Assembly (NCBI GenBank): GCA_003104905.1
Contig: PQAS01000030.1
Span: forward strand, 1 to 64,000
Source: Candidatus Methanoperedentaceae archaeon
GTDB taxonomy: Archaea > Halobacteriota > Methanosarcinia > Methanosarcinales > Methanoperedenaceae
DNA: 64,000 bases
Direction of reading: 5' to 3'
Shown: positions 1-7,922 of the stretch, in pieces
Numbering within the stretch: the stretch's first letter is position 1
Layout of the letters: the number at the start of each line of letters is the position of its first letter
Notes under the pieces: model-generated
What the model was told of the DNA's origin: nothing
The model's database searches: none
What the model saw: the letters and a program-made list of their open reading frames with translations, nothing else
Program-made: the position numbers and the translations under genes

Positions 1-28
1 ATTTTTAAATGTAGAAGATATTGTAACC

Positions 29-102
29 ATGGTCAGTTGCAGGTAATATCATTACATTAAAGAATAAATAAGTATTTATTGTGATGATATTACTTTGACC
101 AT
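29..102. repeat. nested inverted repeat
   Basis: The left arm has ATGGTCA (29-35) and GTAATATCAT (43-52). The right arm has ATGATATTAC (84-93) and TGACCAT (96-102), so 17 bases pair with a size mismatch between the two blocks. Inside the loop lies a second perfect hairpin, AATAAATA (63-70) with TATTTATT (73-80) and a 2-base loop. It could be a regulatory structure, a transcript end from the gene left of the window, or the end of a small mobile repeat. Confidence 0.6.
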
Positions 103-285
103 AACTGAATTATGTAACTGTGCCGATTAATTGGATATTTTTATATTTTGTATTTTATATGTATATATAAAGTTTTGGATGTAAATAAGGGTTATGCATC
201 GGTCACCGGTTAAGGAATTTAATGGCAAGTACATATCTTCTTATGAAAATCAGTGGTTTCTATTAAATCTTCAATTTAGTCTAAA

Positions 286-371
286 TAGAACGCGGATGAC
301 GCTGATTACGCGGATTTCCACGGATAATCCAATCCGCGAGCATCCGCGTCATCTGCGCAATCCGCGTTCTA
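286..371. repeat. palindromic dispersed repeat built from ATCCGCG words
   Basis: This 86-bp element is bounded by a perfect 12-bp inverted repeat, TAGAACGCGGAT at 286-297 and ATCCGCGTTCTA at 360-371. Inside, the words GCGGAT/ATCCGCG and ATCTGCG recur. It is much more GC-rich than its surroundings. A related element lies at 56964-57099, so this is a dispersed family within the genome. Confidence 0.7.
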
Positions 372-527
372 TATCATGGATTTTCTCTTAACCGATGACG
401 CATGAAGGGTTATGCAGTTGGAGATTTATTTGAGTCAATATTGAGTTATAATATTTTTTAATTTTTCTTCCTTCTATTTCTTCGAGCATAGAGACTATTT
501 TATTCAATAGTTTTATACGCCCCGCAA

Positions 528-2549
528 ATGTATTTAGGCTTCAATATGGAAATAAAACTACGACCTTATACATCCATCTGGGCACGCAGACTTGCGCTAT
601 ACTTCGGTCTCTACGTGGTGATTATAAGTTCTCATATATACTTTTCGAGATTTGACATCTGGCACACTGATGTGGATAGCGCCAGATACATGCTTAGTTC
701 CTTGATACAAAGTGAGGCTGCCATCGTTGCGCTTGTGGTGACGTTGAGTCTTGTTGCAGTGCAGCTTGCAGCTTCATCTTATTCAACAAGAATAGTAGAT
801 GTATTCATAAAAACACCTGACCTCTGGATTCTTATTTTGATTTATGGTATTGCTATGTTTTATGGATTGATTGTGTTGAAGTTCATAGAGAAGGCAGACC
901 CACAGAAATGTGCTGAAATATACGTTTGTCATTCCAATCTTGAACCACATATTACGCTCTCGTATTTTCTTGGAGTTTTTGTGTTTGTGGCTTTAGTTCC
1001 TTATATTTGGAATACAGTGAGATTGCTTAAACCAGCCCCACTATTCGATAGATTAACAGAAGAAATAACAAATAAAAGCATTTTAGATACTATCCATAAT
1101 GAACAAATAAAAACGGATAAAGAAAGCACCCTTCAACCTATTCTAGACATAGTAAATGGTTCGATAATGAAATATGATTATGGAACGGCAAAATATGGAT
1201 TGAAAGCTATTGGTAATAAAGCAAACGATATTTTAAAAAACAGGGATATTGACAAAAAAGAAAAAAAAGAAATATCAGAACATATTTTTAGTCATATAGT
1301 CAGTGTTGGTCAATTGGCAATAAGTAAAGATAACGAACGTTCCACCAGTGAAATAATAGCCATTTTGTGTTCAAATGGGATAATTTCTGTTGAACAGGAG
1401 CTTGAAGAGATAGCATTTAAAGCAATTAAATCGATTAGACTCCTCGGAGTAGATGCGTTAAATAATAAATTGGAATTTTTGGCAGCTGACGCATGTTCTT
1501 CTCTTCGTAAAGTTGGAGAAAAATCAGTTGAAAAAGACTTGAAAATCTTAACCAAGCAAGGAGGATGGTGGGAAATTAGTTCTATAAAAGATATTGGAAT
1601 GATATCGGCAAAGTACGAATTAGAATACAGTATAATGGTAGTGGCAAATTCTATAGACCTTATTGGAAGTGCAGCAGTAAAACATAGATTAAAGGGTACA
1701 ATTCAGATGGCGATAGACTCTCTAGAAGCGGTTGGCATGGAGGCGGCAAAATATAAGTTCATCGGCGGAATACGAAATGTATCAGCATCTCTTGGTTGCA
1801 TGAAAGATGAAATGTTCGGAAAAGAAGAATTCAAGAACGAAGAACAAAAAGCAGGTTTTGTGTTCGATCATTTCCAAAGCTTTTTATTGGAATACCCTGT
1901 CTTTTGCAGGAATATGAGGGCAGTCATTCCATTCAAGAAAAGCAATGCAAAGTCAAGATTAAGTTCATTGCTATCGAAAACAGAGCGTGAGGAACTTGCA
2001 ATGGCAATGCTCAACGACGTAGCCGGGACGCTTGTCAGTTCAGGATGCTTTGATGTTATCGATATACTATCCACATCAATGATAGATGTCGAGGGTGCCA
2101 ATACGGTGCTGACAGAGATGGGATTGAATGAAGCCCTGAACGAATATCTGGGAAAAATGTCTTCACATAATATAAATGAACCCGTCCTTATCATTATGGC
2201 AGATATCCCCCTGGTCTCACAAAAGAATATAAAAGATATGGTTTCCACAAATGCCGATATCGTGATAGCACCCGGCAGGATGGGAGGAACAAATGCAATT
2301 TTTATCCGCAATCCATCAAGTTTTCATGTGGATTATTACGGTGCAAGTTTCCTCAAGCATCGTGAAATCGCACATGGCCTTCACTCAGAAATTTTTGATT
2401 CATTTAATATCAGTACTGATATTGATGAAGTTTCCGACCTTACAGAAGTCCTTCTCCATGGGAAGGGGCAATCACGGGAATACCTGGAAAAAATCGGACT
2501 AAATATCTCAGCGAATGGTGGTCGCGTGGGAGTGAAAAGGCTGACGTAA
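528..2549 (+). CDS. membrane/helical-repeat protein fused to 2-phospho-L-lactate guanylyltransferase (CofC)
   Basis: This single 673-residue frame has three parts. Residues about 15-165 carry four hydrophobic segments and resemble DUF2254-type membrane proteins. Residues about 300-430 contain repeats of about 23 residues of the form S-[IL]-x-x-[IVL]-G-x-x-[AS]. Residues 463-673 form a full-length CofC domain, starting MRAVIPFKKSNAKSRL and containing VLIIMADIPLVS. CofC activates phospholactate (or a related acid) with GTP in coenzyme F420 biosynthesis. CofC is normally a free protein of about 210 residues, so the fusion is odd. The internal Met at 1914 has only AGGA two bases upstream, a poor ribosome site, which favours a true fusion. 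An alternative start is ATG 546. The CofC identity is confident; the DUF2254 resemblance is from memory. Confidence 0.85.
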   Translation: MYLGFNMEIKLRPYTSIWARRLALYFGLYVVIISSHIYFSRFDIWHTDVDSARYMLSSLIQSEAAIVALVVTLSLVAVQLAASSYSTRIVDVFIKTPDLWILILIYGIAMFYGLIVLKFIEKADPQKCAEIYVCHSNLEPHITLSYFLGVFVFVALVPYIWNTVRLLKPAPLFDRLTEEITNKSILDTIHNEQIKTDKESTLQPILDIVNGSIMKYDYGTAKYGLKAIGNKANDILKNRDIDKKEKKEISEHIFSHIVSVGQLAISKDNERSTSEIIAILCSNGIISVEQELEEIAFKAIKSIRLLGVDALNNKLEFLAADACSSLRKVGEKSVEKDLKILTKQGGWWEISSIKDIGMISAKYELEYSIMVVANSIDLIGSAAVKHRLKGTIQMAIDSLEAVGMEAAKYKFIGGIRNVSASLGCMKDEMFGKEEFKNEEQKAGFVFDHFQSFLLEYPVFCRNMRAVIPFKKSNAKSRLSSLLSKTEREELAMAMLNDVAGTLVSSGCFDVIDILSTSMIDVEGANTVLTEMGLNEALNEYLGKMSSHNINEPVLIIMADIPLVSQKNIKDMVSTNADIVIAPGRMGGTNAIFIRNPSSFHVDYYGASFLKHREIAHGLHSEIFDSFNISTDIDEVSDLTEVLLHGKGQSREYLEKIGLNISANGGRVGVKRLT

Positions 2550-2700
2550 AATAGCGTCTTAATACTCAAAAAATTAAAACTTTCGTGGAAATCCATGCAT
2601 AGCGGTCATGGATTATTTCGACTTTTGTTATCATGAGTAAAAAGTTATAATAGGAAATTGGCGCAAAGTATATCTCATATAATTAAGAAGTTAAGACGTT

Positions 2701-3597
2701 ATGCAACTTGAAAATCTCAGACATGGCACTGAACTTTTAAAACGCGGTTTTGCAAAGATGCAAAAAGGCGGTGTAATTATGGATGTCACAACACCCGAAG
2801 AAGCAAATATTGCAGAAAAAGCAGGGGCTGTGGCTGTTATGGCGCTGCACCAGGTTCCTGCGGACATAAGAAAAGCAGGCGGAGTTGCCAGGATGGCTGA
2901 CCCGCAGGTCATTGCCGCAATTATTGAATCTGTGACAATACCTGTGATGGCTAAGGCAAGAATAGGGCATTTCGTTGAGGCCGAGATAATTGAAGCGCTC
3001 GGAGTCGACATGGTAGATGAATCAGAAGTCCTCACACCCGCAGATGAGATGTATCATATCGACAAAACAAAATTCACAATACCTTTCGTTTGCGGAGCAC
3101 GCGACCTCGGAGAGGCACTTCGAAGGATTAACGAAGGCGCTGCCATGATAAGGACAAAAGGCGAAGCGGGCACTGGAGATGTGAAAGAGGCAGTACGGCA
3201 TATGCGTGCTATAATGGGCACTGTAAGGGAATTAAAAGGCAAAGGGGCAGAGGAATTGATAGCAGTGGCAAGAAAAATTGAAGCTCCCATTGAACTTGTA
3301 AAAGAAACCGCACAGCTTCAGAGGCTTCCTGTAGTTAACTTTGCGGCAGGTGGAATTGCCACACCAGCAGACGCAGCCCTCATGATGCGCCTTGGAGCAG
3401 ACGGTGTTTTTGTGGGATCAGGAATATTTAAGGCAGACAATCCCGAAAAGATGGCCTCTGCAATTGTCGAGGCTGTGAATAATTATGATAATCCTTCTGA
3501 ACTTGCCCGGATTTCAAAAGGCCTCGGCGGTGCGATGAAAGGAATAGATATACGGAGTTTATCCGAGAAAGAAGTCCTCCAGGCAAGAGGATGGTAG
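2701..3597 (+). CDS. pdxS: pyridoxal 5'-phosphate synthase lyase subunit PdxS
   Basis: PdxS condenses ribose 5-phosphate, glyceraldehyde 3-phosphate and ammonia into pyridoxal phosphate in the deoxyxylulose-independent pathway. The 298 residues match the usual family length. The first catalytic lysine is K85 in [10 protein letters not shown], the second is K153 in [11 protein letters not shown], and D28 lies in [10 protein letters not shown]. The C-terminal phosphate loop FVGSGIF is present. The glutaminase partner PdxT is not beside it and is not seen in this window, so it must lie elsewhere if present. The gene stands alone with AT-rich promoter sequence at about 2640-2690. Confidence 0.97.
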   Translation: MQLENLRHGTELLKRGFAKMQKGGVIMDVTTPEEANIAEKAGAVAVMALHQVPADIRKAGGVARMADPQVIAAIIESVTIPVMAKARIGHFVEAEIIEALGVDMVDESEVLTPADEMYHIDKTKFTIPFVCGARDLGEALRRINEGAAMIRTKGEAGTGDVKEAVRHMRAIMGTVRELKGKGAEELIAVARKIEAPIELVKETAQLQRLPVVNFAAGGIATPADAALMMRLGADGVFVGSGIFKADNPEKMASAIVEAVNNYDNPSELARISKGLGGAMKGIDIRSLSEKEVLQARGW

Positions 3598-3611
3598 ACC
3601 TTCCTGAAGGT
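3598..3611 (+). terminator. small hairpin directly after pdxS
   Basis: ACCTTC (3598-3603) and GAAGGT (3606-3611) form a perfect 6-bp stem with a 2-base loop, starting at the base after the pdxS stop codon. No clear T-run follows, so a terminator role is only suggested by position. Confidence 0.3.
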
Positions 3612-3879
3612 TCTGTGCTGATGGAAATTTCCTGGTAAGCTGTTCTATCCCATGAGCTGCAAACAAATGCGAAAAACATAATTATTTGAAAAGAGCCAAA
3701 AATATTTTTAATGTCAATAATTTTATCTCTCTTTTCACCGTTCCGGAGAAAAAAGTATACAGAGGTCATTTTTAATTACATTATAATGATTAGTATAAAA
3801 ATCATTTAAAAAATTTTAGAGTAGTGGGAAAGTATATCCGTAATTAAAACAATAATAACACTGGATAGAAAATTGAAAT

Positions 3880-4605
3880 ATGGGGGAGGAAATGACCTTA
3901 TTCAATAAATTTGGTAATATGAAAACAATTAGCATTGTAGTTCCGACATTGAATGAATCTAAAAACATAAAATATCTTTTTTCAAATATCCCTGATTTCG
4001 TTGATGAAATAGTAGTGGTAGATGGGAATTCCACTGATGGAACAAGAGATGAGGTAATAAAATATAGAAATGATGCAAAAATCATTATTGAAAATAGACT
4101 TGGAAAAGGTCAGGCACTAAAAACAGGTTTCGAGAATGCATCCGGGGATATTGTTGTGATCATGGACGCAGACGGAAGCCATGATCCAAAAGAACTGCCA
4201 AGACTTCTGGAACCAGTCCTGGATGGTTATGATGCCTCACACGGATCGCGCTTGCTTCCTGGGGGAGGGTCTAATGATTTCTCAGTTTTCAGAAAACTTG
4301 GTAACAGGATGTTCGTGAGCCTTGTCAATTATATGTATGGATCAGAGTATACAGACCTTTGTTATGGGTACAGAGCTTTCAAGAAAGATGCTATTGACAA
4401 AATGACCTGCACGAGTAAAGGTTTTGAAATTGAGACTGAACAATCAATACGCGTTAGAAAGGCAGGGCTCAAGGTCAAAGAAATCCCATCTTTTGAGTCT
4501 CAAAGAATACATGGAAATTCTAATCTAAACTCGTTCAAAGACGGCTGGAGGATACTGGATGTAATTGTTAGGGAATATATCAAGGATTTTGAGAGTAAGA
4601 AATGA
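3880..4605 (+). CDS. family 2 glycosyltransferase (dolichyl-phosphate sugar synthase type)
   Basis: This is a GT-A fold glycosyltransferase that moves a sugar from a nucleotide sugar, probably to a lipid phosphate or surface glycan. It shows the start ISIVVPTLNES, then VVVDGNSTDGT, and the metal-binding MDADGSHDP. It has no C-terminal membrane helices, so it acts at the inner membrane face or in the cytoplasm. ATG 3880 opens the frame. ATG 3892 sits two bases after GGAGG and ATG 3919 begins the conserved core, so the exact start is uncertain. The stop overlaps the start of the next gene (ATGA), which indicates translational coupling with the surface protein that follows. Confidence 0.9.
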   Translation: MGEEMTLFNKFGNMKTISIVVPTLNESKNIKYLFSNIPDFVDEIVVVDGNSTDGTRDEVIKYRNDAKIIIENRLGKGQALKTGFENASGDIVVIMDADGSHDPKELPRLLEPVLDGYDASHGSRLLPGGGSNDFSVFRKLGNRMFVSLVNYMYGSEYTDLCYGYRAFKKDAIDKMTCTSKGFEIETEQSIRVRKAGLKVKEIPSFESQRIHGNSNLNSFKDGWRILDVIVREYIKDFESKK

Positions 4606-5126
4606 AAATAATATTATTGGTGATTTTGGTATCTATAATGTTTGTAGAAATAGCAGCTGCTGTTGAACAAGATCCAAAAATTCTGTACAATGGTATAGAC
4701 AACATAAATCCCATAAATGTCAGTGTAGACCCAAATCCTATATCACCACCAATATCGGTGGAATATAATGGGTGGAATAACACAACTAAGTGCGGTTTCT
4801 CTGGGGATCTTCCGTGTTCTACTTATAATATAACAATAACAAATGACGTTACGAATGCTCAAGTATGTTCGGAATCAGGGAATATTACAAGTGACCCGTT
4901 CTATGTTATGCTTCCAAATTGCAGGATTCCTTCCACAAGCGCAGGTGTATCGCATACAATTCTTGCAATTGGAGAATGTCCCAGAGGTGGTTGTGAAAAT
5001 AAGAACAGAAGCAGGCATATTGGGGTTGATGCTGAAATATATCCTACCCCGGAACTCAGTACCATCGTCCTTATTTCAGCAGGTATCTTCGGACTCCTTC
5101 TCATCTCCGGGAGATATCAAAAATAA
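4602..5126 (+). CDS. secreted protein with PEF-CTERM-like sorting signal
   Basis: The 174 residues begin with a signal peptide (MKIILLVILVSIMFVEIAAA). A cysteine-containing extracellular domain of about 120 residues follows, with several N-x-[ST] glycosylation sites. The C-terminus has the tripartite form of archaeosortase targets: a PTPELST motif, a hydrophobic helix and a short basic tail (GRYQK). PELST is a variant of the PEF motif. The protein is probably exported, cleaved at that motif and attached to a lipid. The start codon overlaps the stop of the upstream glycosyltransferase. The central domain is not recognised. Confidence 0.75.
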   Translation: MKIILLVILVSIMFVEIAAAVEQDPKILYNGIDNINPINVSVDPNPISPPISVEYNGWNNTTKCGFSGDLPCSTYNITITNDVTNAQVCSESGNITSDPFYVMLPNCRIPSTSAGVSHTILAIGECPRGGCENKNRSRHIGVDAEIYPTPELSTIVLISAGIFGLLLISGRYQK

Positions 5127-5176
5127 TAAATCTTTTCAATTATTTAGCACTATTGGAATAATTTGGAGTGTTTTGG

Positions 5177-5959
5177 ATGTCTTCAATTCAAAAAGATCTT
5201 GTAATACTGATAGGCATTCTTTCTCTGTCTTTTGTTGTAATTTTACTCATGGCTCCAAAAAATATTACAGACTTATCTATAGCAGATACAGAATACTGGA
5301 GGGAAACAGAAAAAAGAGTAATGTTGAAATCAGCATATGATTTTACTAATAAAGAGAATATTCAAACATTTCCAAAAACAATGGGGGACTGGAGTGGTTA
5401 TGATATTATTTTTCCTGATGTGATCTATAAAGATCTAAATGCGGATATAATTTTGACAAGGGCATACAATTCCAATGATGGCCTTATATGGATGGACATA
5501 ATTACAAGCAAGGTCGGGGAGAGTTTTCATGAGCAGCGGATATGTGTGGAAGGAGCAGGATGGACCGTGAACAATGAAAGTATAGCAGAGTTCAGGATCG
5601 CTTCCATGCCCAATCCTTATACGAAACTCTATGCCAACAGGCTGGATGTCAGCAAAGGAAATAATAAACAGGTGATGATCTACTGGTTCATGTTCAAGAA
5701 GTTCGGTTCCAGTGATGCCGTTACCATGATACGACTATCTTCTCCTGTTAAATATAATGAAACTGCCACATTTAATACCATGAAAGGTTTTATTGAAAAA
5801 CAGTTATTCGAAACCATGTATGAAAGATCACTTCCGGATAACAAAACCGTCGCTGAGGATATTATGAAGAGTCATGGAAAAACCGGAATGCTGGCAATTG
5901 GGCTGGCTGTTCTTATTCCATTGGGTATCATGTTCATTGGAGTAAGGAGAAACAATTAA
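5177..5959 (+). CDS. EpsI-like exosortase/archaeosortase-associated protein (DUF3485 type)
   Basis: The product has an N-terminal membrane helix, an extracellular domain and a C-terminal helix ending in basic residues (VRRNN). The domain carries family features: FPKTMGDWSGYD near residue 60, a long beta-rich core, and HEQRICVEGAGW with the conserved cysteine. In bacteria, EpsI-like domains occur next to or fused with exosortases. Start ATG 5177 is preceded by GGAG at 5165-5168 with 8-base spacing. A GTG at 5168 is a less likely start because it lies inside this ribosome site. It directly follows the PEF-CTERM-like gene, so they probably work together, but no sortase gene is in the window. Confidence 0.8.
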   Translation: MSSIQKDLVILIGILSLSFVVILLMAPKNITDLSIADTEYWRETEKRVMLKSAYDFTNKENIQTFPKTMGDWSGYDIIFPDVIYKDLNADIILTRAYNSNDGLIWMDIITSKVGESFHEQRICVEGAGWTVNNESIAEFRIASMPNPYTKLYANRLDVSKGNNKQVMIYWFMFKKFGSSDAVTMIRLSSPVKYNETATFNTMKGFIEKQLFETMYERSLPDNKTVAEDIMKSHGKTGMLAIGLAVLIPLGIMFIGVRRNN

Positions 5960-5986
5960 GTTATTAGTAAAGGATTTAATAATAAT

Positions 5987-6220
5987 ATGGGATTAGTGGC
6001 TCTTGTTTCAAATACACAAACATCTTTTCCAATAGAGATTATCTCACAGGGTGGAGCCCTTGCTACAATTTCCCTGATGATTTTTCTCACTATCGAGCTA
6101 TTGATCTTAGACACAAAATACTGGAACAAATGGGTATCAGGCAATCTTGATTCTAGTTCCGGCACACTTCTTGTTTTATTTGTAGCAATTGTCGTTTTCA
6201 ATATCATTGTAGTATTATAG
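5987..6220 (+). CDS. small two-helix membrane protein, unknown
   Basis: The 77 residues contain two hydrophobic segments, at about 22-40 and 57-77, joined by a polar loop. The gene starts 27 bases after the EpsI-like gene with AAGGA about 10 bases upstream of its ATG, which suggests it belongs to the same transcript. It overlaps the convergent CPBP gene by 17 bases. A competing open frame on the minus strand (5956-6207) has no membrane or domain logic. I do not recognise a family. Confidence 0.5.
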   Translation: MGLVALVSNTQTSFPIEIISQGGALATISLMIFLTIELLILDTKYWNKWVSGNLDSSSGTLLVLFVAIVVFNIIVVL

Positions 6221-6956
6221 GCAGGATTCCAAACAGAAGTAGGTTTGCAGTGCCGTGGATAACAATAATAAAAGGAAAGCTTCTCGTTTTCTGGAATATA
6301 TATCCTATGACAATGCCAAAAATCCCGGAAAAGATGATCTCATCAATGCGCCCGTAGCCAGAGTGCATTATGCCGAACAGGATTGCGGATATCAGGAGGG
6401 CTGTTCCAGATTCAAGGACTTTTTCAAACCTGGTCAGAAGTATGGATCTGAATATGAGTTCTTCAATTGCTCCTACAAAAATGAACATCACCATGGCTAT
6501 CAGAATGATGTTCGAAAATCCAATATTATCTATAAGAGGCAATGGTTTCAAAATCCTATACTCAATAATTGCCGATATTGCGCCTATTAAAATGGCAGCA
6601 GGTAGATAAATATAAAATCGTTTGAAGGTAAAGCCAAGTTCTTTATAAGAGATCTGCTGGTTTCTGATAACTGAATATACAGCTATATACATGATCCCGT
6701 AAGTCAATGGATACCATAGCAGCGTCATAGTGAAGAACGGAGGCATTGCGAGATTTACGATGCGCATTAGAAGCAGCAGGATCAGACTTTGATGAATAGT
6801 CCGTATATCTGATGAAAAATGTTTAAAACCAGGAGCAAATGTTAGCATCTGGAGGTTTATTATATGGATCGCCAGACCATAATATATCATGCCAAAAAAC
6901 ATTAAAATTTCACCTGTAGCTATGCCCAGTAAAGGAAGATACATCTCTTTCTTCAT
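6204..6956 (-). CDS. CPBP (CAAX/Abi) family intramembrane metalloprotease
   Basis: This is a polytopic membrane protein of 250 residues with the family motifs in order: EELIFR (E165, E166, R170), the FGIMHS histidine H198, and the late HGTANLL histidine H234. Such proteins cleave substrates within the membrane, and prokaryotic members process or protect against small peptides. The start at 6956 overlaps the stop of the upstream DUF1616 gene as ATGA, which fixes the start against an upstream Met in the same frame. It is coupled to DUF1616 and sits next to surface-sorting genes, so a role in processing exported proteins is possible but not shown. Confidence 0.88.
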   Translation of the reverse strand: MKKEMYLPLLGIATGEILMFFGMIYYGLAIHIINLQMLTFAPGFKHFSSDIRTIHQSLILLLLMRIVNLAMPPFFTMTLLWYPLTYGIMYIAVYSVIRNQQISYKELGFTFKRFYIYLPAAILIGAISAIIEYRILKPLPLIDNIGFSNIILIAMVMFIFVGAIEELIFRSILLTRFEKVLESGTALLISAILFGIMHSGYGRIDEIIFSGIFGIVIGYIFQKTRSFPFIIVIHGTANLLLFGILPIILQ

Positions 6957-7816
6957 GTTGTTACATTCACCCACAGATGCAATTTACGATAGGGCATGGT
7001 GAAATTATCTTCCCTGTATAGCCAGAATTCAAGCTTCTGGCCGTTACCTCTTTTATCGGGTACAAAAGTTACGTTATTTTTCCATGTCCCATTGTGAGCC
7101 AGAGATAGCGATGTATCAGTCAATATCCTATTATCAAGCACTACCCTCACTGTATAATTTAGTGAAGTATATTCATTGTTCACTACCCCTACAAGGATCT
7201 TTGAAGGCAAATTATTTTTCATTAATATAGGATAGTCCTCGGCTTTTCCTGATGGATCAAGTATATAAAATTCTGTAAATCTTTCTCCGATCTTGGGTGT
7301 CATTATCACGAAATATATCATGCCTGCGGCGAAAGCTATGGAAAATATGAGAATAATGGCCAGGAACATATTAGTTCTATTCCTGGGAGTGTAGATCTCC
7401 CTTTCAATTAATTCCTGTACCTTATATAATGGAACGAAAAAGTGCTCTTCCTGAGGCAATGTTTTCCTCCTGTATGCAGCTATGATCGCCATAGCTATGG
7501 AATATGAGCACAGTGAGAGCAGGATGGGAACAAGTCTTATCCCGTAGGTAAAGTTAAGCAGTAAACCAAGGAGAGGAACTACAACGATACTTAAGCCAAG
7601 ACTCAGGGCGATCCTTTCCACTCCTTTAAGATCATCCTTCTTTGGATATAGGACAGCTATTAACACATAACCGGGAATGAACAGTACCATTGGAATTCCA
7701 AGCAAGGTTCTCACTGACATTTCGCTTAATACAGGGATCAGGACAAAAATAAGAGAAAGGATTGTCCAGACTATTACGATCAATAAGTCATGAGGAAGTT
7801 TTTCAGGTAATTTCAT
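6953..7816 (-). CDS. DUF1616 domain membrane protein
   Basis: The 287-residue protein has four N-terminal helices (residues about 10-130), a fifth helix at about 150-170, and an extracellular beta-rich domain with several N-x-[ST] sites. The family signature is visible in FIPGYVLIAVLYP and in the loop YILDPSGKAEDYP. DUF1616 proteins are common in archaea next to sorting and glycosylation genes. Their biochemical role is unknown. The gene is divergent from the flippase and is translationally coupled to the CPBP protease. Confidence 0.85.
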   Translation of the reverse strand: MKLPEKLPHDLLIVIVWTILSLIFVLIPVLSEMSVRTLLGIPMVLFIPGYVLIAVLYPKKDDLKGVERIALSLGLSIVVVPLLGLLLNFTYGIRLVPILLSLCSYSIAMAIIAAYRRKTLPQEEHFFVPLYKVQELIEREIYTPRNRTNMFLAIILIFSIAFAAGMIYFVIMTPKIGERFTEFYILDPSGKAEDYPILMKNNLPSKILVGVVNNEYTSLNYTVRVVLDNRILTDTSLSLAHNGTWKNNVTFVPDKRGNGQKLEFWLYREDNFTMPYRKLHLWVNVTT

Positions 7817-7922
7817 TTTGAATACTCTTTTACAATAAGGAAACCTAACACATTATGAAATAATATAGTCTTTGTTCAGATATTGAGAAGTCTTTTTAAT
7901 ACCCGCGAACTATAAGAAAGCC

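Larger units (their letters stand above)
1..527. other. intergenic region with two repeat structures
   Basis: No convincing gene lies in this AT-rich stretch. It holds a nested inverted repeat at 29-102 and an 86-bp palindromic element at 286-371, both listed separately. A short open frame at 194-391 runs through the palindromic element and is an artefact of that repeat. An AT-rich stretch around 440-465 could be the TATA region for the gene starting at 528. Confidence 0.6.

Noticed and set aside
194-391. 65-residue open frame at the left edge
   Set aside because: It runs through the palindromic repeat at 286-371 and shows no domain or ribosome site, so it is a by-product of the repeat.
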